A stretch of DNA of 64,000 nt from Liolophura sinensis (GCF_032854445.1 NC_088300.1:41134458-41198457); one strand, 5' to 3'; shown: positions 45,086 through 58,445, counted from the stretch's first letter. A program made the numbers and translations. Notes: generated by a model from the sequence alone, not told the origin.

Positions 45086-48000
45086 CTCACCTGCGGTCAG
45101 TTTTATACATGGAGGAAACTAGAATGCCTGACTTTTGGCAAAGTTTCCTTACTCCTCACTGCAAACATTGATTGTATGCAACACTGGCAGAAGACAAGCA
45201 GTCTTGGACAAATAAAAAAGTTGATTCAAGTTCTACCCATATATTTGAAAAAAAAAAAGGATTAAATGCAGACTATGTACATGTATCAACACATTACAAC
45301 CAGAATCTCATCTTCTTCTTTATTCTGCCGGTTGACCTCCACCTTAATGCCGGCTACCATTGTTTAAGTTAAGCATTCTTTATTACAGTGTGAAACTCTA
45401 ATCAGACATAAATAAAAAAATAAATGTTCTCCTTTATTACAGACCACATTGATTTTTTTTTTCTTGATTTTGTTTGTTGTTTAATTCAGTTCTGAAGACA
45501 TGTTGACTTTCATGATGGGAGTCAGGTTCATGGGTGGACCAAAGCACAGTGAGCTCAGAAAAAAATCGCTGACCTTGGGACCAGACCCTGGTGGTGTGCT
45601 TGTACCCATACTTGTACCTGATAAAGCTTAGTTGTAGCCTCATCGATAATTTCACCTGAAGTTTGGCCTTAGAAAATGCACTTTAAGAAACACATAAAAG
45701 GCCTTACAGTGATACTTACCAACACGTAAGTTTTTCTAATAAAACTTTATCAAAGATTACAAAAAACTGTACAGTGATCTTTCTAGGTGGGGAGTTAGTC
45801 AGGGAGGGGGAGGGAGAATTGTGGATCTGAACAATGGCTCAGTTGATCAATGACACTGACTGTCAGTAATAACTACAAAAACAGAATAGTAAGCTGAAGG
45901 ACTTTTTTCTTTTTCTTTTTTTCCCTTTAATAGACAATCAGATAATATACAAAACCCGCCATTTGGTACATTTTTTAATTTTTACATTTCTAATCAATAG
46001 TCACTCACAAAAAAATTGGAGATAATAATTACAAATATGCTTAATACAAGATCTTACAAGTGCATGTAGTTGTTTATACACATCTAGTGTGATAAGTCAT
46101 TGCCATTTCATAAAACAAACAAAGTGCGTAATAATATGCAGCAATAACCTTTTGATGGTTTTCACAACAATGAAGAAGAAAAAAAGCCAGTTTTACAGAT
46201 TTCTGTAGAAATTACGAACACAGAGAATTATACCTTTCCTTTTGATAAATTTGTTTTTAAATTTTTATTGAAAAAGAACATCAGGTCTGCTAGTGCCAGG
46301 TTTCTTGGTCGAAGAAACACAGCCCATTGTGGTGAGAAAGGAGTAGCCGAACCTCTGTAAACTAAAGACTGGTGAACACTTCAAGCAAGGGTAGGCTGTT
46401 ACAGCACATAGATACCAGTTAATACAATAGCAAGTTTGCTAAGAACGTATATGGTAATCCATTTATGTTTTAGTGTTCAGTGTTTAAATAAGAATATTTC
46501 AATTTCAGATCAGGTTTATCGGTAAAAAGGAGGGGGGGGGGGGATAACCCCTTAAAACCCACACACCTTTGCCAGATAAACAGATATATCTTTTAATATT
46601 TTTGATCAAGATATAGGTTAACAGTTATGATAAAATTTATAAAAAACAATTTTTTTTCAGAAATTCTCCTCAGATGCATTTTTAACCTGTTCTTACAACA
46701 TGTATATGTACAGTATCATCTTAATGCAAATCGTGCTTAAAGATTTGATGTATTACGAGACGTACTTCAATGACAACTTAAAAGTGTAGATATACATGCA
46801 TTATCCCTGGGGTCTGTGTATGAAGCATTCTCGTACAAAAACATCGATAAGTGTAAAATTCAATGAATTCACTGTTTTTAATGCGTCGGCATGAATGGCG
46901 ATAACCTGCTTTTGCACCTGAACTTGTATCTGAACAAATTATTCTTACAAACAGGGCATTTCTTTAAGGATTATGAATTGCATGTACATATATATACATC
47001 ATGAAAAAATGAAACAATAACAACACATCCTTATTTATTATGAGCTTAGTTATAACACTGTAATTTACGGAAATTAAATGGACACACAAGTAAAAATGGT
47101 TGGGTTGAAGGGGCTTGCTAATTTCTATAACCATCCTCAAGACCTAGAAACATGAGAAACCTTCTTGTGTTTATAAAATCAGTACAAGGATGTTTTACAA
47201 TTTGCAATTTATGCAACAGGCCAAAACAAACATAAACTCGTACATGTAAGAAACCTGCATCTGCACCACACAGAAGCATGTAGGTGATAACAGGCAGGTC
47301 TTGTGCTGCCCACCACTGCTTCCTCTACCCAGCTCATGCAGAGTGCTAACACATATCACAACACTATTAGCAAATGAAATTCCTGTTTCAGAAATGTTGC
47401 TCCAAAGCCTATATGGACATATCTTGAGAAGAGCGAAAACTCCTAAATAATCTAGCATCAATTAGAAAGTAATCATTAACTGATATAGGACTATCACCAA
47501 GCCGTTTAGCTCACTGGTAAGTTATCATTTTTATGAAAAACAGTGGAAGTAGTAAAAATACTACCCATGACAATCAACACCTATAGTATATTAGTATACA
47601 GGCCTGTACATTGTAGTCATTATTTCAGCATATCATTTGATGATATCACGGATTTCTTTGTTTTTTATATAAACCGTTTGCAATGCATATAATATATTAC
47701 CAGATATATACATATAACCCACATTAAGAATTTATTGGATTCTGGATGCCTTCAATAATACCATTTACAACTTACTATATACATGTACTAAGTCTCTGAA
47801 AAAAACTATCACTAATATGAACAATTATGCAGAGTCTATGAAAATGTAATATAATCCATACAAATGTAACATGGTGCACACATGTTAAGTTATTTTAAAA
47901 ATAATATTTTCAGAAAGAACTTCTATGTGGTCATTTCTTCAAAAAAGGCAGACAAATACGTTTGGCTATCTTGTTTGATAACCAACATTATGATTTCTAC

Positions 48001-49774
48001 AGTAACTGTTTCTTTTTAACAAAAGACTTTGTAATACAACATGAAAATACACTGCCAAGAAACTTTGAATCTTACATTCAATACCTTTTGATTTCCTAAA
48101 AGCCCTTATACATATTTGTATACGTATGTATTTGGTGGAGAAAAGTTACCTCCCTTAGTGAAATCTTACACAACCATTTTCAGCGCACTTTATGCACCTT
48201 TTTCATATTACTTTGAAAAACTGCATTGGTTTGGTTGGCTGATTTCAAAAAAATTTACAAAATGTATAATTTTATCAGTTTACACAGGCTACTGCTCCCA
48301 TAAGATGCTTAAATATACACCTTGCAAACATGCAAAAGGGTTAAAGAATTACAGCAGTCAGAACTATAAAACAGTGTCAAACTGCACTGGACGCAAGTGT
48401 ACATATATCAGTCAAGGACTTGTAGGCATTGCATTAAGGCATGGTATTAGGGTGGTCTTGGGCAACATTCAAAATCCATCATATATATTACACATTTCTA
48501 TACATCATGACAAAATTTGCAAGATTATGTATAAACTTACTTACAAATTTACATCTTTAAAGTTTTGCTATAACACTTGCTTAAGAGCCTCTTCATGCAC
48601 TAAGTTTTCTCATCTTAAATGTTGCCAGACCACAGTCTGATTTTTTTCGTGGGTCAATTATCTTTCTTATCAATCTTTTCGCAAGACCCAAATACCATTC
48701 CATCCAGGCATATGACATACAACTGTACTTTGAAGTGTGAACTATTTGCTGTTTTTGCTCTTTAGACATATTTTTCCAATTTTATATTTTTTTAATACAA
48801 ATAACTTGTCATTTTTTTTTCACTGATTGTACAAATGAATCAAAACATTATAGTGACTAAACCCTAGCCTATTAATATATAATCAAACATCTGCACCTAA
48901 ATGGGCAATGACGTGAGTAGTATAGCCAAAAGCATTTATGTAAGCACACAATTAAGGATGTAAAAAGCACAGCTAGGCATACTGAAACAAAGTTATACAT
49001 TCTGCAGTTTGATCTTATCTTCATCCACTCACTTATGATATAGGCCAATCATTAAATTACAGGATACATATGGATTTCAAAGAACAACAAGAACACAAAA
49101 GTGTAGTACCAGGGACAAGCACTGGGTCATCCCTAATTGCAAAGGTGTTCATCTATCAAGTATCAAATATATGTGTTAAAAAACCTACACTAGTATAAAG
49201 CACATCCACTTTTGACAGAAAGAACCTTGTAAAGCATATCCACCATACCTACGCAATAACTGGACAGTTAGCAAAGCACTGATACCGTAAATATTTGTTA
49301 AGTTCTAAACTTCACTTCATGCAGACTTTAAATACAAAAACCTTAAGTAACAGATCAAGCTGGCAAAATTTCATCCAAATCCCACCATTGTAACCTGTTA
49401 GACATCGTCTGAAGACTAGTGCATATGTACCTCAAGAGATGTTCAACTGATGACATAGTTATGTTGTTTGGAATGTAAAAAGGTCATTTTCAACATAACC
49501 CACCTCAAATGAATCTATTCTTGGCACTAAAGGTATACTCATTCCTTCCAAACTGCCTACTTGTATGTATATCGCCCCAGATATTATATCCAGCCTGTAG
49601 AATATTTTTAGTTTATCCTTATTTTTAGTTCCACCACTGTTCAATATTTACTGCTCGTTACCAATATTTCTTTCAATAAAACACTCTGTAAATTTCTTGA
49701 ATCTCTCCTCTGTGGTCCATTTCTTCCAAAGCCATCATTGCTCTCGTCTTCTTTTCCATGGTTAGCCATGTTAA

Positions 49775-51316
49775 CTACTTGGCCCTCCCTCCTCCCCCCA
49801 TATTATTAACAACCCCTACGTTGGCTTTCACATGAGCTTTATCAACTAATGGATTATCACCCTGTTGGTTCTGTCCAAATGCCTGAACCGGAACACCAAA
49901 CTGCTGGTTTTTTGGTCTTTCATGTAATGTATTTTCCTGCCCCCGTTTAGGATACTCTGGATGTACAGCTTCACCTAGATTCTGTAAAGCATGCCCTCCA
50001 TGTGGATTCCCAAGCTTTTCTGGTATTTGCTGTCCACCTGACTGATCTAATGCATTTCTTCTCGGGCCAAATGCAGCATCAAATGCCTTTTGGTTTTGTT
50101 TTAGCGTAATTTCAGCTTGCTGACCAGGATTAATCGGATTACCTTGACCAGGGAGTGGGGGCTGAAGTTTGTCTTTCTCACCTTCAGATAAACCATTCCC
50201 ATCCACACTTTTTCTTCCTTCAGGAACTCCTATCAGCATGTTGTTGTCTCCAAATGCATTTCTCTGTTTTTCGTCATTGATTTTTGCCATTTCACCATTT
50301 CCCTTGTTTTCAGGAAGACGTAGTTGTCCTCCCTTTGAAGGCAGCTTGGGAGGTACTTTGTTACCTTGTCTGTCTGAGATATTCGGCACATGCTGAGCTA
50401 CCTTCACATTTGCTTTTGGCACTGCCATGGCTTGATTATTGAAGATTAGCATTTCACCGCCATCATCTTGTTCATCGGCTTTCAAGGGTCTTCTCGGCCA
50501 TACACGTCTGCTGCTCAATGACTTGAACTGCTTCAACCATTCATCAAGTTTATCCACTTGACCATCAATTTGAACCAATAGAAACTCCTCCACTGTGGCC
50601 TCATTATATATCCCAGATAGAATCTTCCCTAGCTCAACTCGCAGATCTAATAGGTCTTTGCGAAGTGACCCAACATATTTCACAAAGACTTTGTACTGTC
50701 CTGGGCTTGTGAAGTTGTGTATAAGATTGTATTTACTTAGCCAACCCTCTAATCTGAATTTAATACGATCACTGTCTAATCTCATCTTGTGAATAGTATA
50801 CAGTGTTTTGATAGAGTAGAAAAACTCATACCCAGGGAACTTACAGTAACTCTTATCCGTTTCAGCAATCAGCAGGCGAAGTTCAACTGTATTTTCACAT
50901 TTCAGATGCTTCTTTGAAATGTCTGCATGTAGGGCTTCATTAAAGTAGCCATGTTTTAGTGTCTGCAGACAGACGGCTAAGGATGGGATGGCTGCTGGCA
51001 AGAGATCACACAATGTTGCAAAGTGATCATATCGCTGCCAACCAGTCAAGGCCGTCCCTACAAAGTTAACGTACTGTTTTGAAGTGTCTCCTCCAAACTT
51101 CTTCATGATTTCTACCCAGTTGAGATGATTCTCCAGATGGTAGCTGGCATCCGTGATGTACTGAGCACTGCCCGTAGCCCCCTTGAAGGAAGAGGCTACC
51201 CAGACATTGCGGAACACCTTACCATATTTCGACCAAATGTCAGCTGGAAGTCTGGCTTGAGGTTGTTGCACATACTGCCATATCATTGGTTGAACCATGT
51301 CACCTAATCCAGAGTT
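49775..51316 (-). CDS. HEXD: HEXD-like terminal coding exon
   Basis: Acceptor GTTTTTGCAG then NSGLGDMVQPMIWQYVQQPQ. It encodes the C-terminal part of the GH20 domain, a helical region and the low-complexity tail (GKGNGEMAKIN..., ...VVNNMGGGGRAK), stop TAG 49775-49777. The tail is unusual: vertebrate HEXD lacks it as far as I recall. Its open frame and uninterrupted codons argue that it is really translated. Confidence 0.93.
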   Translation of the reverse strand, partial: NSGLGDMVQPMIWQYVQQPQARLPADIWSKYGKVFRNVWVASSFKGATGSAQYITDASYHLENHLNWVEIMKKFGGDTSKQYVNFVGTALTGWQRYDHFATLCDLLPAAIPSLAVCLQTLKHGYFNEALHADISKKHLKCENTVELRLLIAETDKSYCKFPGYEFFYSIKTLYTIHKMRLDSDRIKFRLEGWLSKYNLIHNFTSPGQYKVFVKYVGSLRKDLLDLRVELGKILSGIYNEATVEEFLLVQIDGQVDKLDEWLKQFKSLSSRRVWPRRPLKADEQDDGGEMLIFNNQAMAVPKANVKVAQHVPNISDRQGNKVPPKLPSKGGQLRLPENKGNGEMAKINDEKQRNAFGDNNMLIGVPEGRKSVDGNGLSEGEKDKLQPPLPGQGNPINPGQQAEITLKQNQKAFDAAFGPRRNALDQSGGQQIPEKLGNPHGGHALQNLGEAVHPEYPKRGQENTLHERPKNQQFGVPVQAFGQNQQGDNPLVDKAHVKANVGVVNNMGGGGRAK

Positions 51317-54300
51317 CTGCAAAAACAATATAACCAGCTACACATATTTTCAACTCCTCATTACTTCCTTTTCAGTACTTATTGTGATGAATAGAGTGAT
51401 AATGGTACAAGATACTGATGCCTGCCCAAAACCAAAGAGCTTCAGATCAATGCATTAAGTACTGAAGTGGTGAATTTGGTAACTTACGGCCATTAAAAGG
51501 AACACACAGCTTCCACAATGGAAAATTTTCCAATTTGCCAATGTAATTCCCATGTTTTCCAAGATGTATGATCTTCTAAGTTCCATGCCAAACAAATAAT
51601 GCTTCCAAATATGAATTGATTGATTGATGTTTAAATGTCATATTCAAGAATATTTCAACAATATGATGGCCGTGAGTTTCACTGGTGGATGGGGAACATT
51701 GTATATCATTACATGAAAGAATTTGAAGGAGTACAATGTCACATCAGAAGGTAAACCATATGAACAGCCATTGGCAACTACATGTACAAAAGTGTATAAA
51801 TTTGTAGAGCTCTGTAAATGGATGCCATTATCAGGCATGAGGATTTCAGAATTGTTGGGAAACACTTTTTCGGTTCTGTGCACTTTTTACCCGGAAAACG
51901 TTTTTTTCGGTTCACAACAATTTTTCCAGAGATCTAGAGATTCGTACACATCAATTTAAGACCCTGGTATTTGGTGGTAAAATTCAGTTAAAAATTGAAT
52001 ACTGGGGTTAAAAAAAAACTGTATTCTGTGTTTTCCTGGTACAAATACTCAAATTTTTGGACAAAAACTGAATTGCATGTGAATCATGCGGGCAGCGTTT
52101 GACTTTGATCGTCAATGGCTGAACCCGTGACAAGTCGATGTAGTCAGCTGTGATTTTCATGATCTAGATGGCAACAAAGACGGCCTAATTGTGCCAGCAC
52201 GGGCTGAGTAAATGGACTCAAGTCGTGTTGCTTTCCCCACCTACAGTGTTCAAAGACTGTCCGCCATCACTTTTAGCATGTAATGCTAATCACATAACCA
52301 TCTGTCTTCAGCAACTTTATGGTCAATCGGGTAGAATTAGGTTAATCTGGCTATCTCATTAAATCTGCATGTTGACCTGCATAACTCAACAGAAGCACAG
52401 GGCCTCGTCCACGGAGCATATGCAATGTGATGTTGTCGCCTATATGTAATTTACAGATTCTTTGTATCAAAAAAATCCATAGCATACAGCGCAAAATATT
52501 GTGTAAAACAGTAAAAAGCTTGCAGATATATCGGTTTTATATAGGGAGCAGGCAGCTGTTTAAATCAATAACTGAACCTACAGCGTGATCAGAGATATAT
52601 ATATATATATATATACTTTCACGTTCACAAAATTACCGGCCACTAAAGTGGAATTAAACTCAATACCAGGTCAAAGTCGGCATTTGAAATACAAGTAAAC
52701 TCAATCTGAGCAGAAAGAAAAAAATCAATTTTGAGTTTCCGGTTGAAAAGATTTGGATTCTATGAATCTCTGGAACCAAATTACCTGTAATAATTTTAAT
52801 ACTAATGGCATTTCATCAAACAGAATAAACGTCAACCTTTTTGTTTAAAATTAATGATCTGTCAGTGAATGATTGAGGTATCTGACTGCAAACTATGGAA
52901 AAAAAAAGAAGGGAGAGAACTTTTGTTATAACTGATATAAGCTCAGCATAGAGAGGAACTTAAGACCCAACTCAACCTTAACACCAAACCCATGTATCCT
53001 GTCATTTCCAAGCACTCAGGTATGTTGAACAAGACCACCACTTACACGTAGCTGGAACATGTAACTCCGTGGCACAGCAGTTGAGTTGAGCTTAATGGCT
53101 TCGTTTAAGCCACGCTTTACATACTTAAATGTTTCACACTAAAAACATTTATTTCCTATTACTTTTATTCACAGATTAACTGCAAAGGCTTTTCATTACA
53201 TTTTAATTTACATGTACATACCTGCAAAGTTGATTCATTTAAAAATCTGAACATATCATCCCACATGATAGGCTGGATGCTGTGCTCTCGCACAAACTTA
53301 GCGACTGAGCCGACGTGGGAGAAAAACAGCTCCTCTTTGGTCATGTGCTTCTCCTCCAGGACTTGCTTGCTCTTGCCTTCTCCAAGCTGATACACCTCAT
53401 CACAGCCAATGTGGAAATACTTAGCTTTTGGATGAAGAGTAAGCACCTGTTCAATCATAGCTTTTATAACCAGCAACCCTGCATTTTCTGTTGGCATCAC
53501 CACCTGGGGATTGTCCTCAAATTCTCTCAAATTCTGGTAAGTCGTGCCTTTCAGAACAAACTCCATGTGGCCAAACGTCTGCACAAGTGGAATGATTTTC
53601 AGGTTGTTCTCATTTGCCAGTGAGTTGATTTTCTGTATGTCTTCAACAGTGTAGGCGTTCTTCGCAGCAATTGTTTCAAGGTTCTTTGAGTAAGGGAACA
53701 TATCCTCATACTCTATCAAAAGGCCTGTTGCTCCCAGCTGGCTAAACAGGGGGATAACTTTCTCTAGGTAGCTCATTTTGGGGGGTGCACCTTTCAGATC
53801 CAGATGAACCAAGCGAAACATGCCATCAAAGAATTCTGTGTACCTGGGATTTGGGTCAGTGTACAGATCAAAAGGAATGGTTTCAGTTCTAGCCACAAAT
53901 GGGCTGAACTTCTTCCGGTGATGTCTAACGTCTTCCTTGTGTGCTTCATTATCATCAGTATCATCATCATCATCATCTGTGCCGGGCTCGTCAATTTGAT
54001 TCTCCTCACGGTGTTTGTCGTCTTCTGGACTTTCATCAGGGGGCTGGTCAGTAAAGTTGTCCTCACGCATTACTTCAACTGGATCTTCAACAGGTGGTTT
54101 CCTAGCTAAGGGCATATCAATGGGAATGTTATGCAGTGGATAAGGGGCATGATCCTCGCCGCTCAAAGGTCTGACATCCACTTTGCCAGCAAGCTGGTGG
54201 TATTTTAGTACCCTGCTATCCTTTGGCATGCGTATGTCTCTTCTAGTTGATCTCCCTAAGAAACTATACGCCAAGTAAACAGCCACTATCCCCACCACCA

Positions 54301-54343
54301 TGAGCACCAACAGCCGTCCCTGTCCTCTCAGTCTAGACATCAT
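49775..54343 (-). CDS. HEXD: Hexosaminidase D-like GH20 glycosidase, type II membrane form
   Basis: Two coding exons, 53222-54343 (coding part of exon 53222-54363) and 49775-51316, join in phase 0 with GT-AG ends to 887 codons plus stop. Residues 1-10 are basic (MMSRLRGQGR) and about 11-28 form one membrane helix (LLVLMVVGIVAVYLAYSF), a type II anchor. A stem with an acidic run (DDDDDD, ~123-128) and one NFT sequon follows. The GH20 domain runs from about 170 to 600: EYEDMFPYSKN, IIPLVQTFGHMEFVLK, the catalytic Asp-Glu pair in HIGCDEV (D315, E316), and IMWDDM. Residues ~655-887 are a low-complexity Asn/Gln/Gly/Pro-rich tail. HEXD enzymes remove terminal GalNAc/GlcNAc (family knowledge). The anchor suggests a Golgi or cell-surface location with a lumenal active site (inference). 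Confidence 0.93.
51317..53221 (-). other. HEXD intron 2
   Basis: Contains a diverged SINE family 1 fragment near 51614-51690 and a (TA)n tract at about 52594-52615. No exon recognised. Confidence 0.6.
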
Positions 54344-54363
54344 GAAGTTCCCCTTTGATATTC
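53222..54363 (-). CDS. HEXD: HEXD-like main N-terminal exon (anchor, stem, GH20 start)
   Basis: Acceptor TTCATTTTGCAG, donor CAG|GTATGT. The first in-frame ATG in this exon is at 54341-54343, but the frame is open across the acceptor and can join the upstream exon 58757-58910 in phase. Confidence 0.92.
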
Positions 54364-57300
54364 CTGCAAAATGAAGAGGTACATCTGAGCCAGTATGTGG
54401 AGTATGTAAGTAATAATGCCATACCAAGTTTCTCCTGTGAATATATGTTAGAAGAACTTAAAAATATTTGAATTTGAAGCCATTGTCTGCGAAGCATATG
54501 TATGTTACCTGGAGTGACTAAGCAATTACATATCCCACCTATTAATTTTCTTAACTGGCAAATATTTGATTATCTGATTGTTCTTTAATGCCATACTTGG
54601 GACTTTTTCACTTATACAATGGCGGTCAGTATTATGGGTAGAGGAATCCAGAACATTCCCAAATGTGATGTACACATAGGCACACCACACTGGTACAAAG
54701 CAATTTGTCTTCAATGAACGTTAGACTGAGCACTTGGTCATGCAAGCCTTGTAGGCTGGTTAATAACACCAACGCCACATAAGCAGTGACAGCAAAGGAG
54801 TCTACAAATTCCCTGTCCAACGTCAGTTCTGAACCCTGTGTGTCACATCGACTGAATGAATGCCTGCCACAGTGTGTAATACAACATCCTCCTTCCATTA
54901 AAAATACACTTCTGGAAGGTTAAGTAACATTTTGGTTTGCATAAGTCTGGCCAAAAATCTTCAAAACTGTACATATAACCAAAGCCCATAAGGTGTACTG
55001 TCGTTTGGTGATCAACTTTAGAATGCAGTTCAGCTGATACATCAGTAATATGTGCATCCCACTTTTGCCAGGCGAGTTTTATTACAGCCTAAATTTGTGC
55101 CCAAATCTTCAAAACAGTATATGTACATGTAATCAGGACAATTTCCAAGCAATGCAGTCATGTTCACAGTTTCCCCTTCCCCTGACATTTTTCAGTCTGA
55201 AGAAAAAGATGTGTTCTGGATGTACACAAAATATTTGATCACTGTTCCAAAAAAAGTAACAAGAAATAATCTAATACAGGCATGAATAATAATTATGCTG
55301 ATTTAGATAACACATAAGGCCTATGGTTGAGTTTCCAGCAATAAAATTGCAAAATGCAGGGGCAATGGGGAGGGCATATTTTTTAATCCTGAGCCTTGTG
55401 CCATCAAAAAACGTCAAAAACTGCTTTTTACGCAACTTTCACTTGTAACATCATGCTGTCCTTGATGCAAGTTCAACACGTTGAGCTGGGAAAGGAACAT
55501 TTGACATCAAAAAAAAAAGATGTCAAGGTCTTGCTGCCGTGCATTCGATTGGTCCTCAAACAACATGACTGAAGTAGCCGAATAAAATTTCCCAGGCCAA
55601 CAGGAGAGGATCCATATCCCTGCTCCAGGGGCCCCCTAGCCCCAAAGCTCTGGCCTTTTTGATATCTGAGGGCTCATTTTAGCACTCGTTCAAGATCATT
55701 ACATAAAAGAAAGTAATGCACATTTACCTCCCCTCAGCATACAATTATCTCCCCTGACAATAATGTGACACCACACCAAACTAAAATGGCAGATTTGTCG
55801 TTGCCTTGCATTTGGATACATCTGGACAAAAAACTAAGTCTAGAAAGAAAACAAATCACAAATTTATCCTGTTTTCACAATGAAAATCATTTGGACTATG
55901 CATCTATCAAGTCAAAAAAGTTGAACCTCTTCTACAATGGAAAGTGGTTCACGGATTTCAACATTGTGTACCAATATCCTGATGAATACAGTTTTCTTTT
56001 TTACCCTCCCATTACTTTCTTCTTTCCATTTTCTTTAATATGGCATACTGAGACTTTGTCTTTTAAATAGCTTGAAATTTAGAGGTTAATTTTATTTTTT
56101 TTTTTCTGGCATTAATCTGTGTTTAGTTGGGGTGTGAACCATCAAATGATGGATTTCAGACTTCAAGTCATGCTGGTTAAGACCCCTAGTCAATCTATCA
56201 ATCAAGACATCAATGAACAGGGACACCCAGGTCATGACAATACACTGGACCCAACATCATTTATGCATTGCCTTTCAGGTAAATTCAGCTCAACCTAACA
56301 AGTTTCCAGCACAAGAAATAATGTTGATTTGGCCTAAAATGACAGAAAGCCGATGCTCAGAACAAAGAACAGTTCAAGGAGCTTTTTCAGGTGGATTTGT
56401 TATCATGTTTATCTACCTACAAATGCCAACATAAATTCCATTCACTGCCTACTTCGATGACACACATGGTAAGAAGACCAATATGAGATCACATCGTAAC
56501 TGGTCACTACATTTTGTGGCTCTTGCAACATTTCCACAGAAGTCAAATACAGCTTTTTCTCTATGTTTCATTCAAGCTGTTTTTGTTTCACACTGGGTTA
56601 TTTGGACATCCGTGAGCATGATATTTTGAATTAGGTCTTGGCAGATGAGCTTTCACTATATCAGTTTGACTGCCTAAGTGTTGTTGCCTATTGAAGTGAT
56701 CTACATTGTCACGTCAATTACCCACAACTTAAGAAAAGCGTTTAGACACCTCGTAAGACTTCAAGCCTGCTTTTAATTAAATTATTCGGAATAGTTTTTG
56801 CAGTTTCGCAATTATTATTATTAGTTAAAAAATTTCACAGGATGAATGAGTTGACTAGAATCATAAAGCACACTTTGATACACATTATGTTCAACAATGA
56901 GCGAGTGGAAAATCTGTAACAAAATGGGTAACACCAGCCAGAGTGATCGGTCTGGAAAGTTTGTATATTGGTAAATGTATATTAAAACTAAGAATTTGAT
57001 AGATGTGGATTTGTTGAAATTTGTCCACATTTAGGCATGTCAAGTACTGAACCTAAAGGGGATTAGCATGGGCATGAGAGGGGTAGTGTTCATGTAATGT
57101 AAAATTCTTAGCGAATTCTTATAAAAAAATTCGAACTTGATCTCAGAGCAAGCAAATCCCTCTCTATAAAAGTCTAATTTCATCCTGTAATGACTTCATG
57201 CCAATTACAGATATCATATACAGTAGGCATTAACAGCAAAAATATTAAATGCAATCTCCTGTTTCCTGTATTAGTGCAGAAAACAAGGGAGCATTATCAA

Positions 57301-57820
57301 ACTTCAGCAAAAATACATTAATCCCTCCTACACACAAAACGATTAAATAAAAACATGCAGTGATGAGAATATATGACCTCTAGATCCCTTCCTTATTATA
57401 TACTCTTGTGATTTTTCTAAACTAGGGGTCAACAAAGACATGATGAGATACCCTACAGGTAAGGTAGATCTTCTAAAGGTCAAATTCAACTCTACTATTA
57501 TTTAAGCTAATCACTGTGAAAGGTGATTGTATAGGTGCATCATTTCAACTGCCTTACCTTTCCCCACACGAAATTTAAACAAATTTTATTAAAAAAGAAA
57601 TAATGTTTAATCCGTGTTAAAACATTCAAACTGTAGACAGATTCACTGTCCCCATGCACAGTTCGATTTAGACACCACATTAATAGGTAGGTAGGTTCCC
57701 ATCTTTCAGTTTGGGACATGCTAGCAGTGTCATTTGCATTCATTCTGACTTTTGATGATGCGCAATAAGGATGTGTAATACCTATACATCCAGTCCTGGT
57801 TTTCCACTATTGCATTGCAA

Positions 57821-58122
57821 AAATAGGCGCATGCCTGCAATGCTACATGTACATGTACTCTGCGGCGTAGGCCTGTAATGCTACATGTGCATGTACTCTG
57901 CGGCATAGGCCTGCGATGCTACATGTACTCTGCAGCGTAGGCCTGCAATGCTACATGTACATGTACTCTGCGGCGCATGCCTGCAATGCTACATGTACAT
58001 GTACTCTGCGGCATAGGCCTGCAATGCTACATGTGCATGTACTCTGCGGCGTAGGCCTGCGATGCTACATGTACATGTACTCTGCGGCGTAGGCCTGCGA
58101 TGCTACATGTACATGTACTCTG
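57821..58122. repeat. 38-bp minisatellite, eight units
   Basis: Unit TGCTACATGTACATGTACTC + TGCGGCGTAGGCCTGCAA. Unit starts fall at 57841, 57879, 57917, 57949, 57987, 58025, 58063 and 58101; the third unit is 32 bp because it lacks one ACATGT. Each unit holds the palindromes ACATGTACATGT and TAGGCCT. Confidence 0.95.
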
Positions 58123-58319
58123 AAATCAGAATTTGTCAGAAGCTAGTATACATATAAATATCAGTAAAATGTTGTCCAGTTAATATGTTGGAAAAATTAA
58201 CCTGTTTTAATACCAACGTATTGAGGGGAAGTAATAAAAGATGTGTCTTGTCCACATTAGGTTATGACTTAAACAGAGAAGTAGACATTTGTGTACATGT
58301 AGCTGCACAATCATCACGA

Positions 58320-58445
58320 TTTATTTATTTGTTTGATTGGTATTTTACGTAGTACTCCAGAATATTTCACGGAGGCCGGCATTATCTTGGGAGGAAACCG
58401 GGCAGAACCCGGAGGAAACCCACGACCATCCGCTGCTATGTTGCT
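58320..58445 (-). mobile_element. SINE family 1 (copy 4), truncated
   Basis: (TTTA)n tail, GATTGGTATTTTACGTAGTACTC, then GGAGGAAACCCACGACCATCC; the tRNA-like head and part of the body are missing. It lies in HEXD intron 1. Confidence 0.85.

Larger units (their letters stand above)
42400..49774. other. Intergenic region and probable HEXD 3' UTR
   Basis: No gene recognised apart from SINE copies (44741-44997 and a fragment at 45040-45085). GCGCATGCGC (NRF1-like) lies at 43487-43496. The part nearest 49774 is probably the 3' UTR of the HEXD-like gene; a candidate minus-strand AATAAA is at 47731-47736. A 174-codon plus-strand ORF at 48116-48640 has AT-driven composition and no motif. Confidence 0.5.

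Noticed and set aside
48116-48640. 174-codon plus-strand ORF
   Set aside because: AT-driven composition, no domain, no splice or promoter context, and located in the probable 3' region of the HEXD-like gene.
55765-56070. 101-codon ORF in HEXD intron 1
   Set aside because: No family resemblance, no splice signals that would join it to HEXD, wrong strand.
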